This document shows, in pieces, positions 52,175-61,045 of a stretch of DNA of 61,382 nt (within the stretch, counting starts at the first letter, position 1; each line of letters starts with the position of its first letter). The notes under the pieces were generated by a model. It worked only from the letters and a program-made list of their open reading frames with translations. It made no database searches and had not been told where the DNA came from. The position numbers were made by a program, and so were the translations under genes. Origin of the DNA: PALSA-1196 sp036833805 (lineage in GTDB: Bacteria; Pseudomonadota; Gammaproteobacteria; Steroidobacterales; Steroidobacteraceae); NCBI GenBank assembly GCA_036833805.1, contig DAITPA010000004.1:1-61382 (forward strand), in the 5' to 3' direction.

Positions 52175-53980
52175 ATGTCCGATACCCCCATGAAATCTGC
52201 GCACCCGGCGCGGCGGAGCCTATCACGCGGGCGCGCTTGGCCCGGCGTCGTCATCCTGGCGCTAGCGCCGCTGTGGTTCCTCGGCATGTTTGACCGCGGA
52301 CTGTGGACGCCGGATGAGCCGCGCGAAGCGGACATTGCCTGGCGCATGAGTCAGCAGAGCGAACGGGCAATCCCGCAACTTGCAGGAACGGCCTTCCTTG
52401 AAAAGCCGCCCCTTACCTATTGGCTCTCCGCCGCTGCCACAACTGCATTCGGCGACTCCGCCGCCGTCGCGCGTCTTCCCAATTTGCTCTACGCCGCGCT
52501 CGTCACGGTCGCAATCGGTGCGCTCGCCTTTGCGATGGATGGCGGCGCTGCCGCGCTGATCGCTGCGCTGCTCGCCGGATCCGCCCTCATTACCTATCGC
52601 GTTGCGATTTGGCTCGCACCCGATGCCGCGCTGCTCGCCGGCAGTGCCGTCGCGCTCTTAGGTGCGTACTTGGGCTATACCTCACCGCGGGGCGTGCGCA
52701 AGCTTTTGGGCTACACGCTCATGAATGCGGGAGCGGCTTTTGGCTTCATGGCGAAGAGCGCTCCGGGGTGGCTCGTCCCCGCGCTTGCGATCGTGACATT
52801 GATTGTCTGGGAACGCCGCTGGTCGGAGCTGCGGCGCTGGGAGCTGTATGCGGGCGCAGTACTGCAGCTCCTTCTGGTCGGACCCTGGATCTTCGCCGTC
52901 GCAGCGTCGCCGGCAGGCGCCGAGTCGCTGCGGGTCTTTCTGTGGGACAACCTCGTCGGACGCTTCACCGATGTTGCAACCGCGCCCGGCCACAACTATG
53001 CGCAAGGCCATTTGAATTGGTGGGGCAAGTATCTCTTCGAGCTTCCCGTATATCTCTTGCCGTGGACGGTTCTCGGCGCGGCGGCGCTGACACGTGCGTG
53101 GCACGAGGTCCGCACGACAGCCCGCGCGCCCGCTGCCGAGAGTGCTCGCGTCGCGTGGCGCTTTGCGGTGTCAGCATCTTTGCCGTTTCTCGCCTTGCTA
53201 TCGCTCGCCGCGACAGCGCGCGATGTCTACGCCGCACCGGCCACGCTCGGCTTCGCTGTCCTTATCGGTCTATGGTCAAACACACTGCTGCGCCAATACT
53301 CGCGCTTCGATGCGATCGCGCTCGCTACCACGCGCCTGCTGGTCGCAATCTTCGCGTGTGGTTTCGCCGTCGCGCTCGGCATTCTGGCGGCGGTTGAGGA
53401 CCAAGCAGCAAGAGTCGCCACCGATCTGGGCGCCGCCGTGGCCGTTCTGGCACTGACTCTCATCGCGCTGCGCTACGCAGCGCGGCTGCAGCACGCACGC
53501 CGGTATGCTGCGAGCATCATCGCAACCTACGGCGGCTATGCGCTCGCGCTCGTTGCGAGCGGCGTACTGGTGCTGCCCACGATTGATCGCTGGCAGAATC
53601 TGGGCGCGCTCGCGCGGCGGATCGCGCGCGATGCCGCCGGCGGCGAACTTGCCGTGCTGAATCCCGACGAAACGACGATCGCGATGCTCGACTATCGCTC
53701 ACGCACGGCGTTTGCGTCGCTCACCGCGCCACCCGCTGAGGCGTCCCGGGTGGTCGCCGCATGGTTGCGCTCTCGCCATGGCCAAGCCCATGTTCTCATT
53801 ATGCTGCCCGGTCACGCGCCCGGCGCGGTCACGGAGCTTATGGGTCATTGGTTCCCAATTAAGGTACCGACCGACGGGGTCGCTGGCAAACTTGAGGCGG
53901 CAGGCAGCGCACGCATAACCGGTCGGTACGAGCTGCCGCAAGGCCGGCGCTATGCGCTGCTTGGGCCGCCAGCGCGCTAG
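52175..53980 (+). CDS. ArnT-like glycosyltransferase (GT39/83 family)
   Basis: A 601-residue inner-membrane protein with about eleven helices and the ArnT/PMT pattern: a periplasmic DE in GLWTPDEPREADIAWRM, LAGTAFLEKPPLTYWLSAAA, GYLxY-type helices, and DNLVGRFTDVATAPGHNYAQ with WWGKYLFELPVYLLPWTVL. Such enzymes move a sugar (for ArnT, aminoarabinose) from undecaprenyl phosphate onto lipid A or a protein; no arn genes are nearby, so the sugar is unknown. The start is taken at ATG 52175 (ATG 52190 possible); neither has a good ribosome site. Divergent from the copA remnant. Confidence 0.85.
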   Translation: MSDTPMKSAHPARRSLSRGRAWPGVVILALAPLWFLGMFDRGLWTPDEPREADIAWRMSQQSERAIPQLAGTAFLEKPPLTYWLSAAATTAFGDSAAVARLPNLLYAALVTVAIGALAFAMDGGAAALIAALLAGSALITYRVAIWLAPDAALLAGSAVALLGAYLGYTSPRGVRKLLGYTLMNAGAAFGFMAKSAPGWLVPALAIVTLIVWERRWSELRRWELYAGAVLQLLLVGPWIFAVAASPAGAESLRVFLWDNLVGRFTDVATAPGHNYAQGHLNWWGKYLFELPVYLLPWTVLGAAALTRAWHEVRTTARAPAAESARVAWRFAVSASLPFLALLSLAATARDVYAAPATLGFAVLIGLWSNTLLRQYSRFDAIALATTRLLVAIFACGFAVALGILAAVEDQAARVATDLGAAVAVLALTLIALRYAARLQHARRYAASIIATYGGYALALVASGVLVLPTIDRWQNLGALARRIARDAAGGELAVLNPDETTIAMLDYRSRTAFASLTAPPAEASRVVAAWLRSRHGQAHVLIMLPGHAPGAVTELMGHWFPIKVPTDGVAGKLEAAGSARITGRYELPQGRRYALLGPPAR

Positions 53981-54016
53981 GCGTCCGCAATGTGACGGCG
54001 GCTTTCGGCGGCTCTC

Positions 54017-54580
54017 TTAAGTCCTTTTAATGAATTTTAGTGACGCCGAATTCATGCAATAGCGCAGATGCGTCGGCGGCGGTCCGTCATCGAAAACGTG
54101 TCCCAGGTGTGCATCGCATTGCACGCACGATACCTCGCTACGCGACATGCCTAATGTATTGTCGTTCGAGGTTCTGACGTTCTGCTGGGCAATCGGCGCC
54201 CAGAAACTCGGCCAGCCGGTTCCGGAATCGTATTTTGTGTCGGAGCTGAACAAAGCGTTGCGGCAACAAATGCAGCGGTACAGACCGCGGTCGTGCAAAT
54301 TGTAACTGTCTCCGGTGTAGGCCCGCTCGGTGCCGTGCGCGCGAGCGACCTGGAACTGCAGCGGCGTGAGCTGCGCACGCCACTCGGCGTCGCTCTTGAC
54401 AACCTTGGCGACGCGCGCCGCAGCCAACTTCTTGCCCGCGTCATCGAACTGGATGAGATTCACGAAGCCGTCGGCGGATTTTGCGTACGCCGGATTCATG
54501 AAGCCGCGCTTGCCGCCCGGCAACAAAACCGAGCCCGCCGCCGCGAGCGCTCCGGCGACAAAACTGCGCCGGCCCATCAT
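54017..54580 (-). CDS. msrB: peptide-methionine (R)-S-oxide reductase MsrB, exported
   Basis: A 187-residue enzyme that repairs methionine-R-sulfoxide. The N-terminus is a Tat-like signal (MMGRRSFVAGALAAAGSVLL), so it acts outside the cytoplasm. The domain has the zinc Cys pairs CICC and CVQC, YDSGTGWPSFWAPI, AHLGHVFDDGPPPTHLRYCM and NSASL, in which Cys of RYC is catalytic. It overlaps msrA by four bases (ATGA), so the two stereospecific reductases are made together. Confidence 0.93.
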   Translation of the reverse strand: MMGRRSFVAGALAAAGSVLLPGGKRGFMNPAYAKSADGFVNLIQFDDAGKKLAAARVAKVVKSDAEWRAQLTPLQFQVARAHGTERAYTGDSYNLHDRGLYRCICCRNALFSSDTKYDSGTGWPSFWAPIAQQNVRTSNDNTLGMSRSEVSCVQCDAHLGHVFDDGPPPTHLRYCMNSASLKFIKRT

Positions 54581-55245
54581 CGGTACAGCTCCGGAAATTC
54601 CTTTTGCAGATGCTCGACCTTCGGCGCGTCGTTATAGACGATATATAAATCGTGCGGGTGACGACGTGCGTAATCCTGGTGATAGCCTTCGGCTTCATAG
54701 AACGCCTTAAGCGGCGTCACCCGTGTCACGATCGGACGCGGAAAGGTTTTGGCTTCGCGCAGCTGCGTAAGATACGCCTCGGCGACGCGCTCTTGTTCCG
54801 CATCGCGGTAGAAAATCACAGATCGATATTGAACTCCGGTGTCGGGCCCCTGCCGGTTAAGCTCGGTCGGATCGTGACCGACCGCCAAGAATACCCGTAA
54901 CAATTGCCCGTAAGTGATTTTGGTCGGGTCGTAGGTGACCTGCACCGATTCGGCGTGCTCGGTCGTGCCGCTGCTCACGATTTCGTAGTGCGCCGTTGCC
55001 GCCGTACCACCCGCGTAGCCGGAGGTCGCGCTGACCACGCCTCGGACGTGCTGAAAGACGTCCTGTATTCCCCAAAAGCAGCCGCCCGCCACGACGGCCG
55101 AGCGCAAGCCCGCTCCGGGCGCGGCGGACTCGTCAGTCGCCGGCATCGGCAGCACGATGCTGGCGGCGCTCGCCCGATGACAGCCGGCGGCACCGATCGA
55201 TAGCAGCACAAAGAAGATCGCTACGCGGTAAATTTTGCTGACCAT
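54577..55245 (-). CDS. msrA: peptide-methionine (S)-S-oxide reductase MsrA, lipoprotein
   Basis: A 222-residue enzyme that repairs methionine-S-sulfoxide. ATG 55245 has AGGAG seven bases upstream; an earlier in-frame start at 55278 lacks one. The signal VAIFFVLLSIGAAGC ends in a lipobox, so it is probably membrane-tethered. The catalytic loop is AGGCFWGIQDVFQ; VRGVVSATSGYAGGTA, HAESVQVTYDPTKITY and GYHQDYARR are typical. No other Cys follows the catalytic one, so there is no internal resolving Cys. It forms an envelope repair pair with msrB. Confidence 0.93.
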   Translation of the reverse strand: MVSKIYRVAIFFVLLSIGAAGCHRASAASIVLPMPATDESAAPGAGLRSAVVAGGCFWGIQDVFQHVRGVVSATSGYAGGTAATAHYEIVSSGTTEHAESVQVTYDPTKITYGQLLRVFLAVGHDPTELNRQGPDTGVQYRSVIFYRDAEQERVAEAYLTQLREAKTFPRPIVTRVTPLKAFYEAEGYHQDYARRHPHDLYIVYNDAPKVEHLQKEFPELYR

Positions 55246-55323
55246 GTTGAGTACTCCTTGCAAGCACTGACCGGTCATGCCATCACAATATTGCAGGCGC
55301 CGCCAGCGCCGCCGTCTGGGAAC

Positions 55324-56487
55324 CTAATGGGTCGAGCGCGATCTATTTCCCGGTTCTGCGGACGCCAGCATTTTGAACACCGGCAGGGCCGTTACGGGCA
55401 GCTTCCGCCGCAACAGCGTCTCTATGTCCTTCAAGAGCGGCGCCTCATCGGGCGACACCAGCGATACCGCCTGGCCCGATCCGCCGGCGCGCGCCGTGCG
55501 TCCGATCCGATGGATGTAGTTCTCGGGCACATTCGGCAGCTCATAGTTGACGACGTGCGGCAACTCCTTGATATCAAGACCGCGAGCGGCCACTTCGGTT
55601 GCAACCAGCGCCGTCACCTTGTTCGTCTTAAAGTCATGCAAAGCCTTGGTGCGCGCCGCCTGGCTCTTGTTGCCGTGTATTGCGGTCGCGAGAATGCCCG
55701 TGGACTGCAACTGCTTCGTTAGCCGGTTCGCGCCGTGCTTGGTGCGAGTAAACACCAACACCTGATGCCAGTTGCCCGCATCGATGAGGTGCGCGAGCAG
55801 ATGACGCTTATGGTCCTTCGGAACTCTGTAGACCTGATGATCGACACGTTCGGCGGTTGCATTGGGCGCCGCGACTTCGATGCTCGCCGGATTGCGCAGC
55901 ATGCGGCTCGCCAATTCGCGGATCTCGCCGGTGTAGGTCGCGGAAAACATGAGATTCTGGCGCTGTGCGGGCAGCAGCTTGAGCACGCGTTTGATGGCCG
56001 GAATGAACCCCATATCGAGCATCCGATCCGCTTCATCGAGGACGAGACAGCGTACCGCGCGCAGATCGACAGCGCCCTGATCGGCGAGATCAAGCAGCCG
56101 ACCGGGTGTGGCGACCAATATATCGCAGCCGCCGCGCAGGTTCAGAATCTGCTGCTTGATATTCACGCCGCCAAAGACGACGAGCGTGCGAAACGGAAGA
56201 TACTTGCCGTAAGAACGCGCGCTCTCGGCAATCTGTGCCGCAAGCTCGCGCGTTGGCGTCAACACCAGCACCCGGGGAGTGCGTCCCGGCGGCGCACCGA
56301 GTCTCTGCAAAATCGGCAGAATGAAGGCTGCCGTCTTGCCGGTGCCTGTTTGCGCCCCGGCGAGCACGTCGCGGTCGGCGAGCACGGCGGGGATGGCTTG
56401 GCGTTGGATAGGAGTTGGCGTCGTGTAGCCCTGTTCGGCCACGGCGCGCAATAGCTCGGGCATCAGCCCGAGATCAACAAATGACAT
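55324..56487 (-). CDS. rhlE: DEAD-box RNA helicase, RhlE type
   Basis: A 387-residue ATP-dependent RNA helicase. Motifs in order: Q motif PTPIQRQAIP, AQTGTGKTAAF, PTRELAAQI, TPGRLLDL, VLDEADRML, FSATYTG, FTRTKHGANRL, TEVAARGLDI and HRIGRTARAG. FVDLGLMPELLRAVAEQGYT and the absence of a long basic tail fit RhlE, which in E. coli acts in ribosome assembly and RNA turnover. The start is ATG 56487, with AAAGGA upstream. It diverges from uup. Confidence 0.92.
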   Translation of the reverse strand: MSFVDLGLMPELLRAVAEQGYTTPTPIQRQAIPAVLADRDVLAGAQTGTGKTAAFILPILQRLGAPPGRTPRVLVLTPTRELAAQIAESARSYGKYLPFRTLVVFGGVNIKQQILNLRGGCDILVATPGRLLDLADQGAVDLRAVRCLVLDEADRMLDMGFIPAIKRVLKLLPAQRQNLMFSATYTGEIRELASRMLRNPASIEVAAPNATAERVDHQVYRVPKDHKRHLLAHLIDAGNWHQVLVFTRTKHGANRLTKQLQSTGILATAIHGNKSQAARTKALHDFKTNKVTALVATEVAARGLDIKELPHVVNYELPNVPENYIHRIGRTARAGGSGQAVSLVSPDEAPLLKDIETLLRRKLPVTALPVFKMLASAEPGNRSRSTH

Positions 56488-56607
56488 GAATGAAATCCTT
56501 TGGAATGGACTCGCACAGCAGCGCTCAACGCTCTGGCGGATAGGAGAGAATACTTCTAACACTCTACAGGCTTTGACCTCACACGCGCAACCTGCACAAT
56601 CTGCAGT

Positions 56608-58425
56608 ATGTCGCTCATCACACTAATTGACGCCCAGCTCGCCTTTGGCGATCACCCGCTGCTCGATCGCGCGCAATTGACCGTCGAGGTGGGCGAGCGC
56701 ATCGGGCTCATTGGCAGAAATGGCAGCGGCAAATCGTCGCTGCTGCGCGTGCTTGCGGGCATTGCCGCGCTCGACGTCGGCCAGTTGCAGCACCGCAGCG
56801 GCCTGCGGCGCGGCTGGGTCGAGCAGGAGCCCGAGCTGCCAAGCGCCGCGACACTGCGCGACAGCTTGCACGCGCGCGCCACCGCCATGGCGGCGATGCA
56901 AGGCCGTGCGGCGCCGGCTGAGCAGGAGGACGAGCGCGAACTTTGGCGCATGCAGTCGCGGCTGACAGAGTTTCTGCAGCGCTTCAAACTCGACGGCGCG
57001 CAGCCGCCCGACGTCAGCTCCGGCGGCGAGTGCAAGCGCGCCGCTCTGGCGCTCGCCTTCGCTTTGCAGCCAGAACTGCTGTTGCTGGATGAGCCCACGA
57101 ATCATCTCGACATCAGCGGCATCGAACGCCTGGAGGAGCTTCTGCTGAAGGTCCCGAGCGCCATTTTCATTACCCATGATCGAGCCTTTCTCGACGCCGT
57201 CGCCACCCGCATTGTCGAGCTCGACCGCGGCGTACTGCGCTCCTATCCGGGCAACTTTGCAACCTACGAGACGCGCAAAGAGGCGAACCTTGCCGCCGAA
57301 GCGATCGCCAACCGGCGCTTCGAGAAGTTCTGGCAGCAGGAAGAGGTGTGGATTCGCAAGGGCATCGAAGCACGCCGCACACGCGACGAGGGCCGCGTGC
57401 AGCGGCTGGAGAAATTGCGGCGCGAGCGTGCGGCGCGGCGCGAGCGCATTGGCAAACTGCGCTTGAGTCTCGATTCGGGAGCAGTGTCGGGCCAGCTCGT
57501 TGCAGAGCTCGATGAAGTCAGCAAACGCTTCGGACAGCGCACGCTCATCGAGCGTCTCTCGATGCGCATCATGCGCCAGGATCGCATTGGCCTCATTGGA
57601 GCGAACGGCGCCGGCAAGTCGACGCTCATCCGTCTCATTCTTGGCACCCTTGCGCCCGACAGCGGCAGCGTGCGCCGCGGCACGAACCTGCAAATCGCCT
57701 ACTTTGATCAGCTGCGCGAGCAGCTTGATCCCGACAGCAGCGTCGCCGAGACGATCAGCCCGGGCTCGGACTGGGTTGAAATCGACGGCGAGCGTAAGCA
57801 CATCATGAGCTATCTCACGGACTTTCTGTTTCCGACGCAACGCGCACAGTCGCCGGTGCGGATGCTCTCCGGCGGCGAGCGCAATCGGCTGCTGTTGGCG
57901 CGCCTGTTCGCGCGGCCGGCTAACCTACTGGTGCTCGACGAGCCCACCAACGATTTGGATATCGAATCGCTTGAGCTCCTAGAGCAACGCCTGCAGGACT
58001 ATCACGGCACGCTCATTCTCGTGAGTCACGATCGCAAGTTTCTCGATAACGTTGTGACGCAAACGCTCGCGGCGGAGGACGCCGGAGTCTGGCGCGAGTA
58101 TGTCGGTGGCTATAGCGACTGGCTGCAACAGCGACCCGCGCCAGCCGTGACCGACGCGCCCTCCCCCAGACGCGCGCCGGCGCGCGCCAAAGCGCGCAGC
58201 AAGCTCAGCTACAAAGATGAGCGCGAACTTGCGGCGCTGCCGCAGGAAATCGAAGCGCTGGAACACGAGCAGGCAGAAGTCACCGCCCGCATGAGTCTTC
58301 CGGACTACCATCGCCAGGGTCCCGAGCAGATGCGCAGCGATCGGCGGCGCATACAGGAGATTGAAGCCCTGCTGCGGGAGAAATTCACACGCTGGGAGAC
58401 GCTCGAAGGACGGCGCGCAATTTGA
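56608..58425 (+). CDS. uup: ABC-F ATPase Uup
   Basis: A 605-residue soluble ABC-F protein with two nucleotide-binding domains: Walker A GRNGSGKSSLLRVLAG and GANGAGKSTLIRLILG; signatures VSSGGECKRAALAL and LSGGERNRLLLARL; Walker B LLLLDEPTNHLD and LLVLDEPTNDLD. A basic linker lies between (RRTRDEGRVQRLEKLRRERA), and a C-terminal coiled coil (SYKDERELAALPQEIEALEH) is the Uup type. The protein binds DNA and ribosomes and limits precise excision of transposons. The ATG 56608 gives MSLITLIDAQLAFGDHPLLD. Confidence 0.94.
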   Translation: MSLITLIDAQLAFGDHPLLDRAQLTVEVGERIGLIGRNGSGKSSLLRVLAGIAALDVGQLQHRSGLRRGWVEQEPELPSAATLRDSLHARATAMAAMQGRAAPAEQEDERELWRMQSRLTEFLQRFKLDGAQPPDVSSGGECKRAALALAFALQPELLLLDEPTNHLDISGIERLEELLLKVPSAIFITHDRAFLDAVATRIVELDRGVLRSYPGNFATYETRKEANLAAEAIANRRFEKFWQQEEVWIRKGIEARRTRDEGRVQRLEKLRRERAARRERIGKLRLSLDSGAVSGQLVAELDEVSKRFGQRTLIERLSMRIMRQDRIGLIGANGAGKSTLIRLILGTLAPDSGSVRRGTNLQIAYFDQLREQLDPDSSVAETISPGSDWVEIDGERKHIMSYLTDFLFPTQRAQSPVRMLSGGERNRLLLARLFARPANLLVLDEPTNDLDIESLELLEQRLQDYHGTLILVSHDRKFLDNVVTQTLAAEDAGVWREYVGGYSDWLQQRPAPAVTDAPSPRRAPARAKARSKLSYKDERELAALPQEIEALEHEQAEVTARMSLPDYHRQGPEQMRSDRRRIQEIEALLREKFTRWETLEGRRAI

Positions 58426-58443
58426 AAATTGAAGGCGCACCGC

Positions 58444-60230
58444 TTATTCGGGCGTCGTTGATAGATCAAGCGTCCGTGCCAGCTGGGACGAGTCAAAGAC
58501 GGGCAGTGAGCACGTGTTGCCAGTACAGATGAATGCCGCAGCGCGCGCGAGCTCAGGATAGCGCACGTCGGGGTTCGGCATCGCGCCTTCACGCTTGTCC
58601 CACCAATCAACACGCCGGTAGACGCTCGGATAGCGCAAAGCGGCACTGTGCAAGGCTTGCGCGCTTGCATCGTCCTTATGTCCCACTATCGTCACGTGGG
58701 TAGGCGCGCCGCCCAACTCGGCGTCCGCGAGCAATATGCCGGTGCGAAGGCGTTGCCCGTCCGCGAGCTGCGGCGAGGCCAAATAGCGCATCGCGCGCTG
58801 CGCAACCTTGCGAAAGCCGACAGTGCCGCTGTAGCGGTACAGAGCATTGGCGAAACGCGCGACAGCAATGTTCTCATCCACATCGCGCACGGATACTTTA
58901 AAGACCCGCGTGCGCCGGCGGACGCTGCAACTGTTGCGTAGCCGCCGCCGCGCAGCCCGAAATGGCTGTCAATAAAGCGCGCCGCCTGCCGCGCCTTCTC
59001 GAGCCAAGCGCGCTCCCCGGTCGAGGCGTACAACGCCAGAAACCCCTGTCCCATGGAGAGCGTATCGCCGAGCGCTGCTGGCGTGGCACCGTGCTCCGCG
59101 TGGCTGAATCCGCCGGCATCGAGCCCTCGATGCGCGCTCACCCAGTCCGCCGCACGCCGCGCCCGCGCGAGGTACTGAGCATTGCCGGTCGCATCGTAAA
59201 GAGCCGTCCAAGCGGCAATGGCCCAGCCGTTCTCGCGCGCGTAAACGTGCATGTCGATACGGGGATTCGGGCGGCGACGCCGCTCGGCGTCACTCAGCGC
59301 ATAGAACACATGGCCCGTGAGCTCGGCGTCGACATCGGCGTCCTGACTTGTGTAAACCGCGCCCTCGGGGCCGGTCAGGAAATGCTCCACATAGCGATCG
59401 ATATCCTGTGCCGCTTTCAAATACGCGGGATCGCCGAGGAGCCGATAGCCTTCGGCGTACAGGCGCATGTATTGCGTCTGGAACGACATTATTTTCTCGA
59501 AGTGCGGTGACTTCCAATCGCGCTGATCAGAGTACTGATAGACCCCGCCCCACACCGGATCGATGAGCGCGGCGGCGGCGTTGAGCGTATCGCGCGCCAT
59601 GGCGGCCTGCTTGGGCTCGCTCTTTGCGTGCACGAGCGCGTACTCCAAGGAGTCCGCATCGATGAACTTTTGCACCGTGCCCCAGCCCGCGTACTGCTTA
59701 TCGTAGGATTCGAAATACGTCGCGACGAGCGCTTGCCGAGTTGCGGGATTTAGGATTGCCGAGCGTGCCGGCTGCACGGCCTCCTCGGCAACTATTGAGG
59801 GTCCGGGAGATGGGTCTTTGATAATGGCAGCAAGCATAGATGCCATCGCTGCCGGGGACAAATATCCGCGGCGCTTGACGATTTCGGAGCCGTCCGGCGC
59901 CAGCACAATTGTCGCTGGCCAGCCATAATCCTGATAGCGCACCGACAAGGCGGGATCAGCGTCCTGATCGACGCGCACCGCAAGGTACTGCTCTCCAATG
60001 AGGCGCGTGACATCGTGATCCTGATACGTCGTCTGATCCATCACATGGCATCAATGGCACCATATCGCCTCGAGATCCAGCAGCACGAAGCGCTTCTGCG
60101 CGCGCGCCTGCACGAAGAGATCATCGCTCCACGAATGCCACGCGATCGCAGACGGCGGCGCGGCCGCTGTCGCGAAGGCGCTCAGCGCGCACCACGCGAG
60201 TAGTGCCATTGCACACAGAAATCGATGCAT
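58444..60230 (-). pseudogene. exported DUF255 thioredoxin-fold protein with UGA and frameshift
   Basis: About 595 codons in one gene. From ATG 60230 a signal peptide (LLAWCALSAFATAAA) leads to WSDDLFVQARAQKRFVLLDL and EAIWCH, then TGA at 60051-60053, then CHVMDQTTYQDHDVTRLIGE in the same frame. The family motif is WCHWCHVMD, so the TGA stands for the Trp inside CxxC. A six-hairpin-like domain follows (DPVWGGVYQYSDQRDWKSPH, ARENGWAIAAWTALYDATGN). At 58904-58908 one G is missing; the next frame continues VFKVSVRDVDENIAVARFAN to the end (DLSTTPE). Homologues are of the YyaL/spermatogenesis-associated type. Two lesions make it a likely pseudogene unless the sequence is wrong. Confidence 0.8.
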
Positions 60231-60361
60231 GACTGCCCCCACTCCGGTAGATACTGGCGGCCCGATCAAATGCTCTTGCTTGCGCTACGCAGACGGCGCC
60301 GGCTTGGATGCTTAACTCGTCGAGATAACATCAGTAAGATATTGAATAATAGCGTAATTCT

Positions 60362-61045
60362 ATGAAAACAAATTACAAATTCTACGATCTCATCCTCGGC
60401 GCGAACGTGTGCGTACTGCTGTGCGCCAATCTCATCGGCCCTGCGAAGGTCTCCACCGTCCAGCTGCCCCTGATCGGCTCCGTGACGTTTCTCGCCGGCG
60501 TGTTGTTCTTCCCGATCTCCTACCTATTCGGCGACATTCTCACCGAAGTCTACGGCTATGCGCGTGACCGCCGCGTGGTGTGGAGCGGTTTCGGCGCGCT
60601 CCTGTTCGCGGCGCTGATGGCGACCGTCATCGTGCATCTGCCGCCCCGCGATAAGAATTCCGCGGTCGAAACCATCTTTGGCAATACGCCGCGCATCATT
60701 GCGGCATCCATCATTGCCTTCTGGTGCGGATCGTTCGTCAACAGTTATGTACTCGCAAAAATGAAATTGTGGACGCGTGGCCGCTGGCTGTGGACGCGCA
60801 CGATCGGTTCGACAATCTGCGGCGAGCTCCTCGACTCCGCGCTCTTCTATACGATCGCTTTTGCGGGTCTATGGAGCACGGACAAGCTCATGCCGATCAT
60901 GATGACGCAGTACGTGCTCAAGTCCGGATGGGAAATCCTTGCAACACCCTTGACCTACAAAATCGTGGGATTCCTGAAGCGCACGGAGCAAGAGGACTAC
61001 TTCGACCGGGACACGCGCTTCACACCTTTCACGCTCGAGACTTGA
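60362..61045 (+). CDS. queuosine precursor transporter (YhhQ/QPTR family)
   Basis: A 227-residue membrane protein with about six helices: DLILGANVCVLLCANLIGPA, VTFLAGVLFFPISYLFGDIL, TEVYGYARDRRVVWSGFGAL, and TIGSTICGELLDSALFYTIA. FPISYLFGDILTEVYGY and GELLDS are hallmarks of the DUF165/YhhQ family, which imports preQ0 and preQ1. It pairs in function with queF and gluQ of this window. No ribosome site is visible before ATG and I see no preQ1 riboswitch in the 92 bases upstream, but they are AT-rich (GAATAATAGCG) and should hold the promoter. It overlaps the convergent gene by 49 bases. Confidence 0.92.
   Translation: MKTNYKFYDLILGANVCVLLCANLIGPAKVSTVQLPLIGSVTFLAGVLFFPISYLFGDILTEVYGYARDRRVVWSGFGALLFAALMATVIVHLPPRDKNSAVETIFGNTPRIIAASIIAFWCGSFVNSYVLAKMKLWTRGRWLWTRTIGSTICGELLDSALFYTIAFAGLWSTDKLMPIMMTQYVLKSGWEILATPLTYKIVGFLKRTEQEDYFDRDTRFTPFTLET

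Noticed and set aside
56623..57840. Minus-strand open frame of 405 codons
   Set aside because: Antisense shadow of uup; composition is Ala/Arg/Leu-rich and has no signature.
60051..60053. UGA as selenocysteine in DUF255
   Set aside because: The family has Trp at this position, flanked by the two Cys, and the gene has a second lesion, so Sec is the less likely reading; kept only as a point to check.
60270..60361. Possible preQ1 riboswitch before the queuosine precursor transporter
   Set aside because: I saw no match to the short conserved aptamer and no terminator or ribosome-site sequestering stem; the region is only 92 bases and AT-rich.
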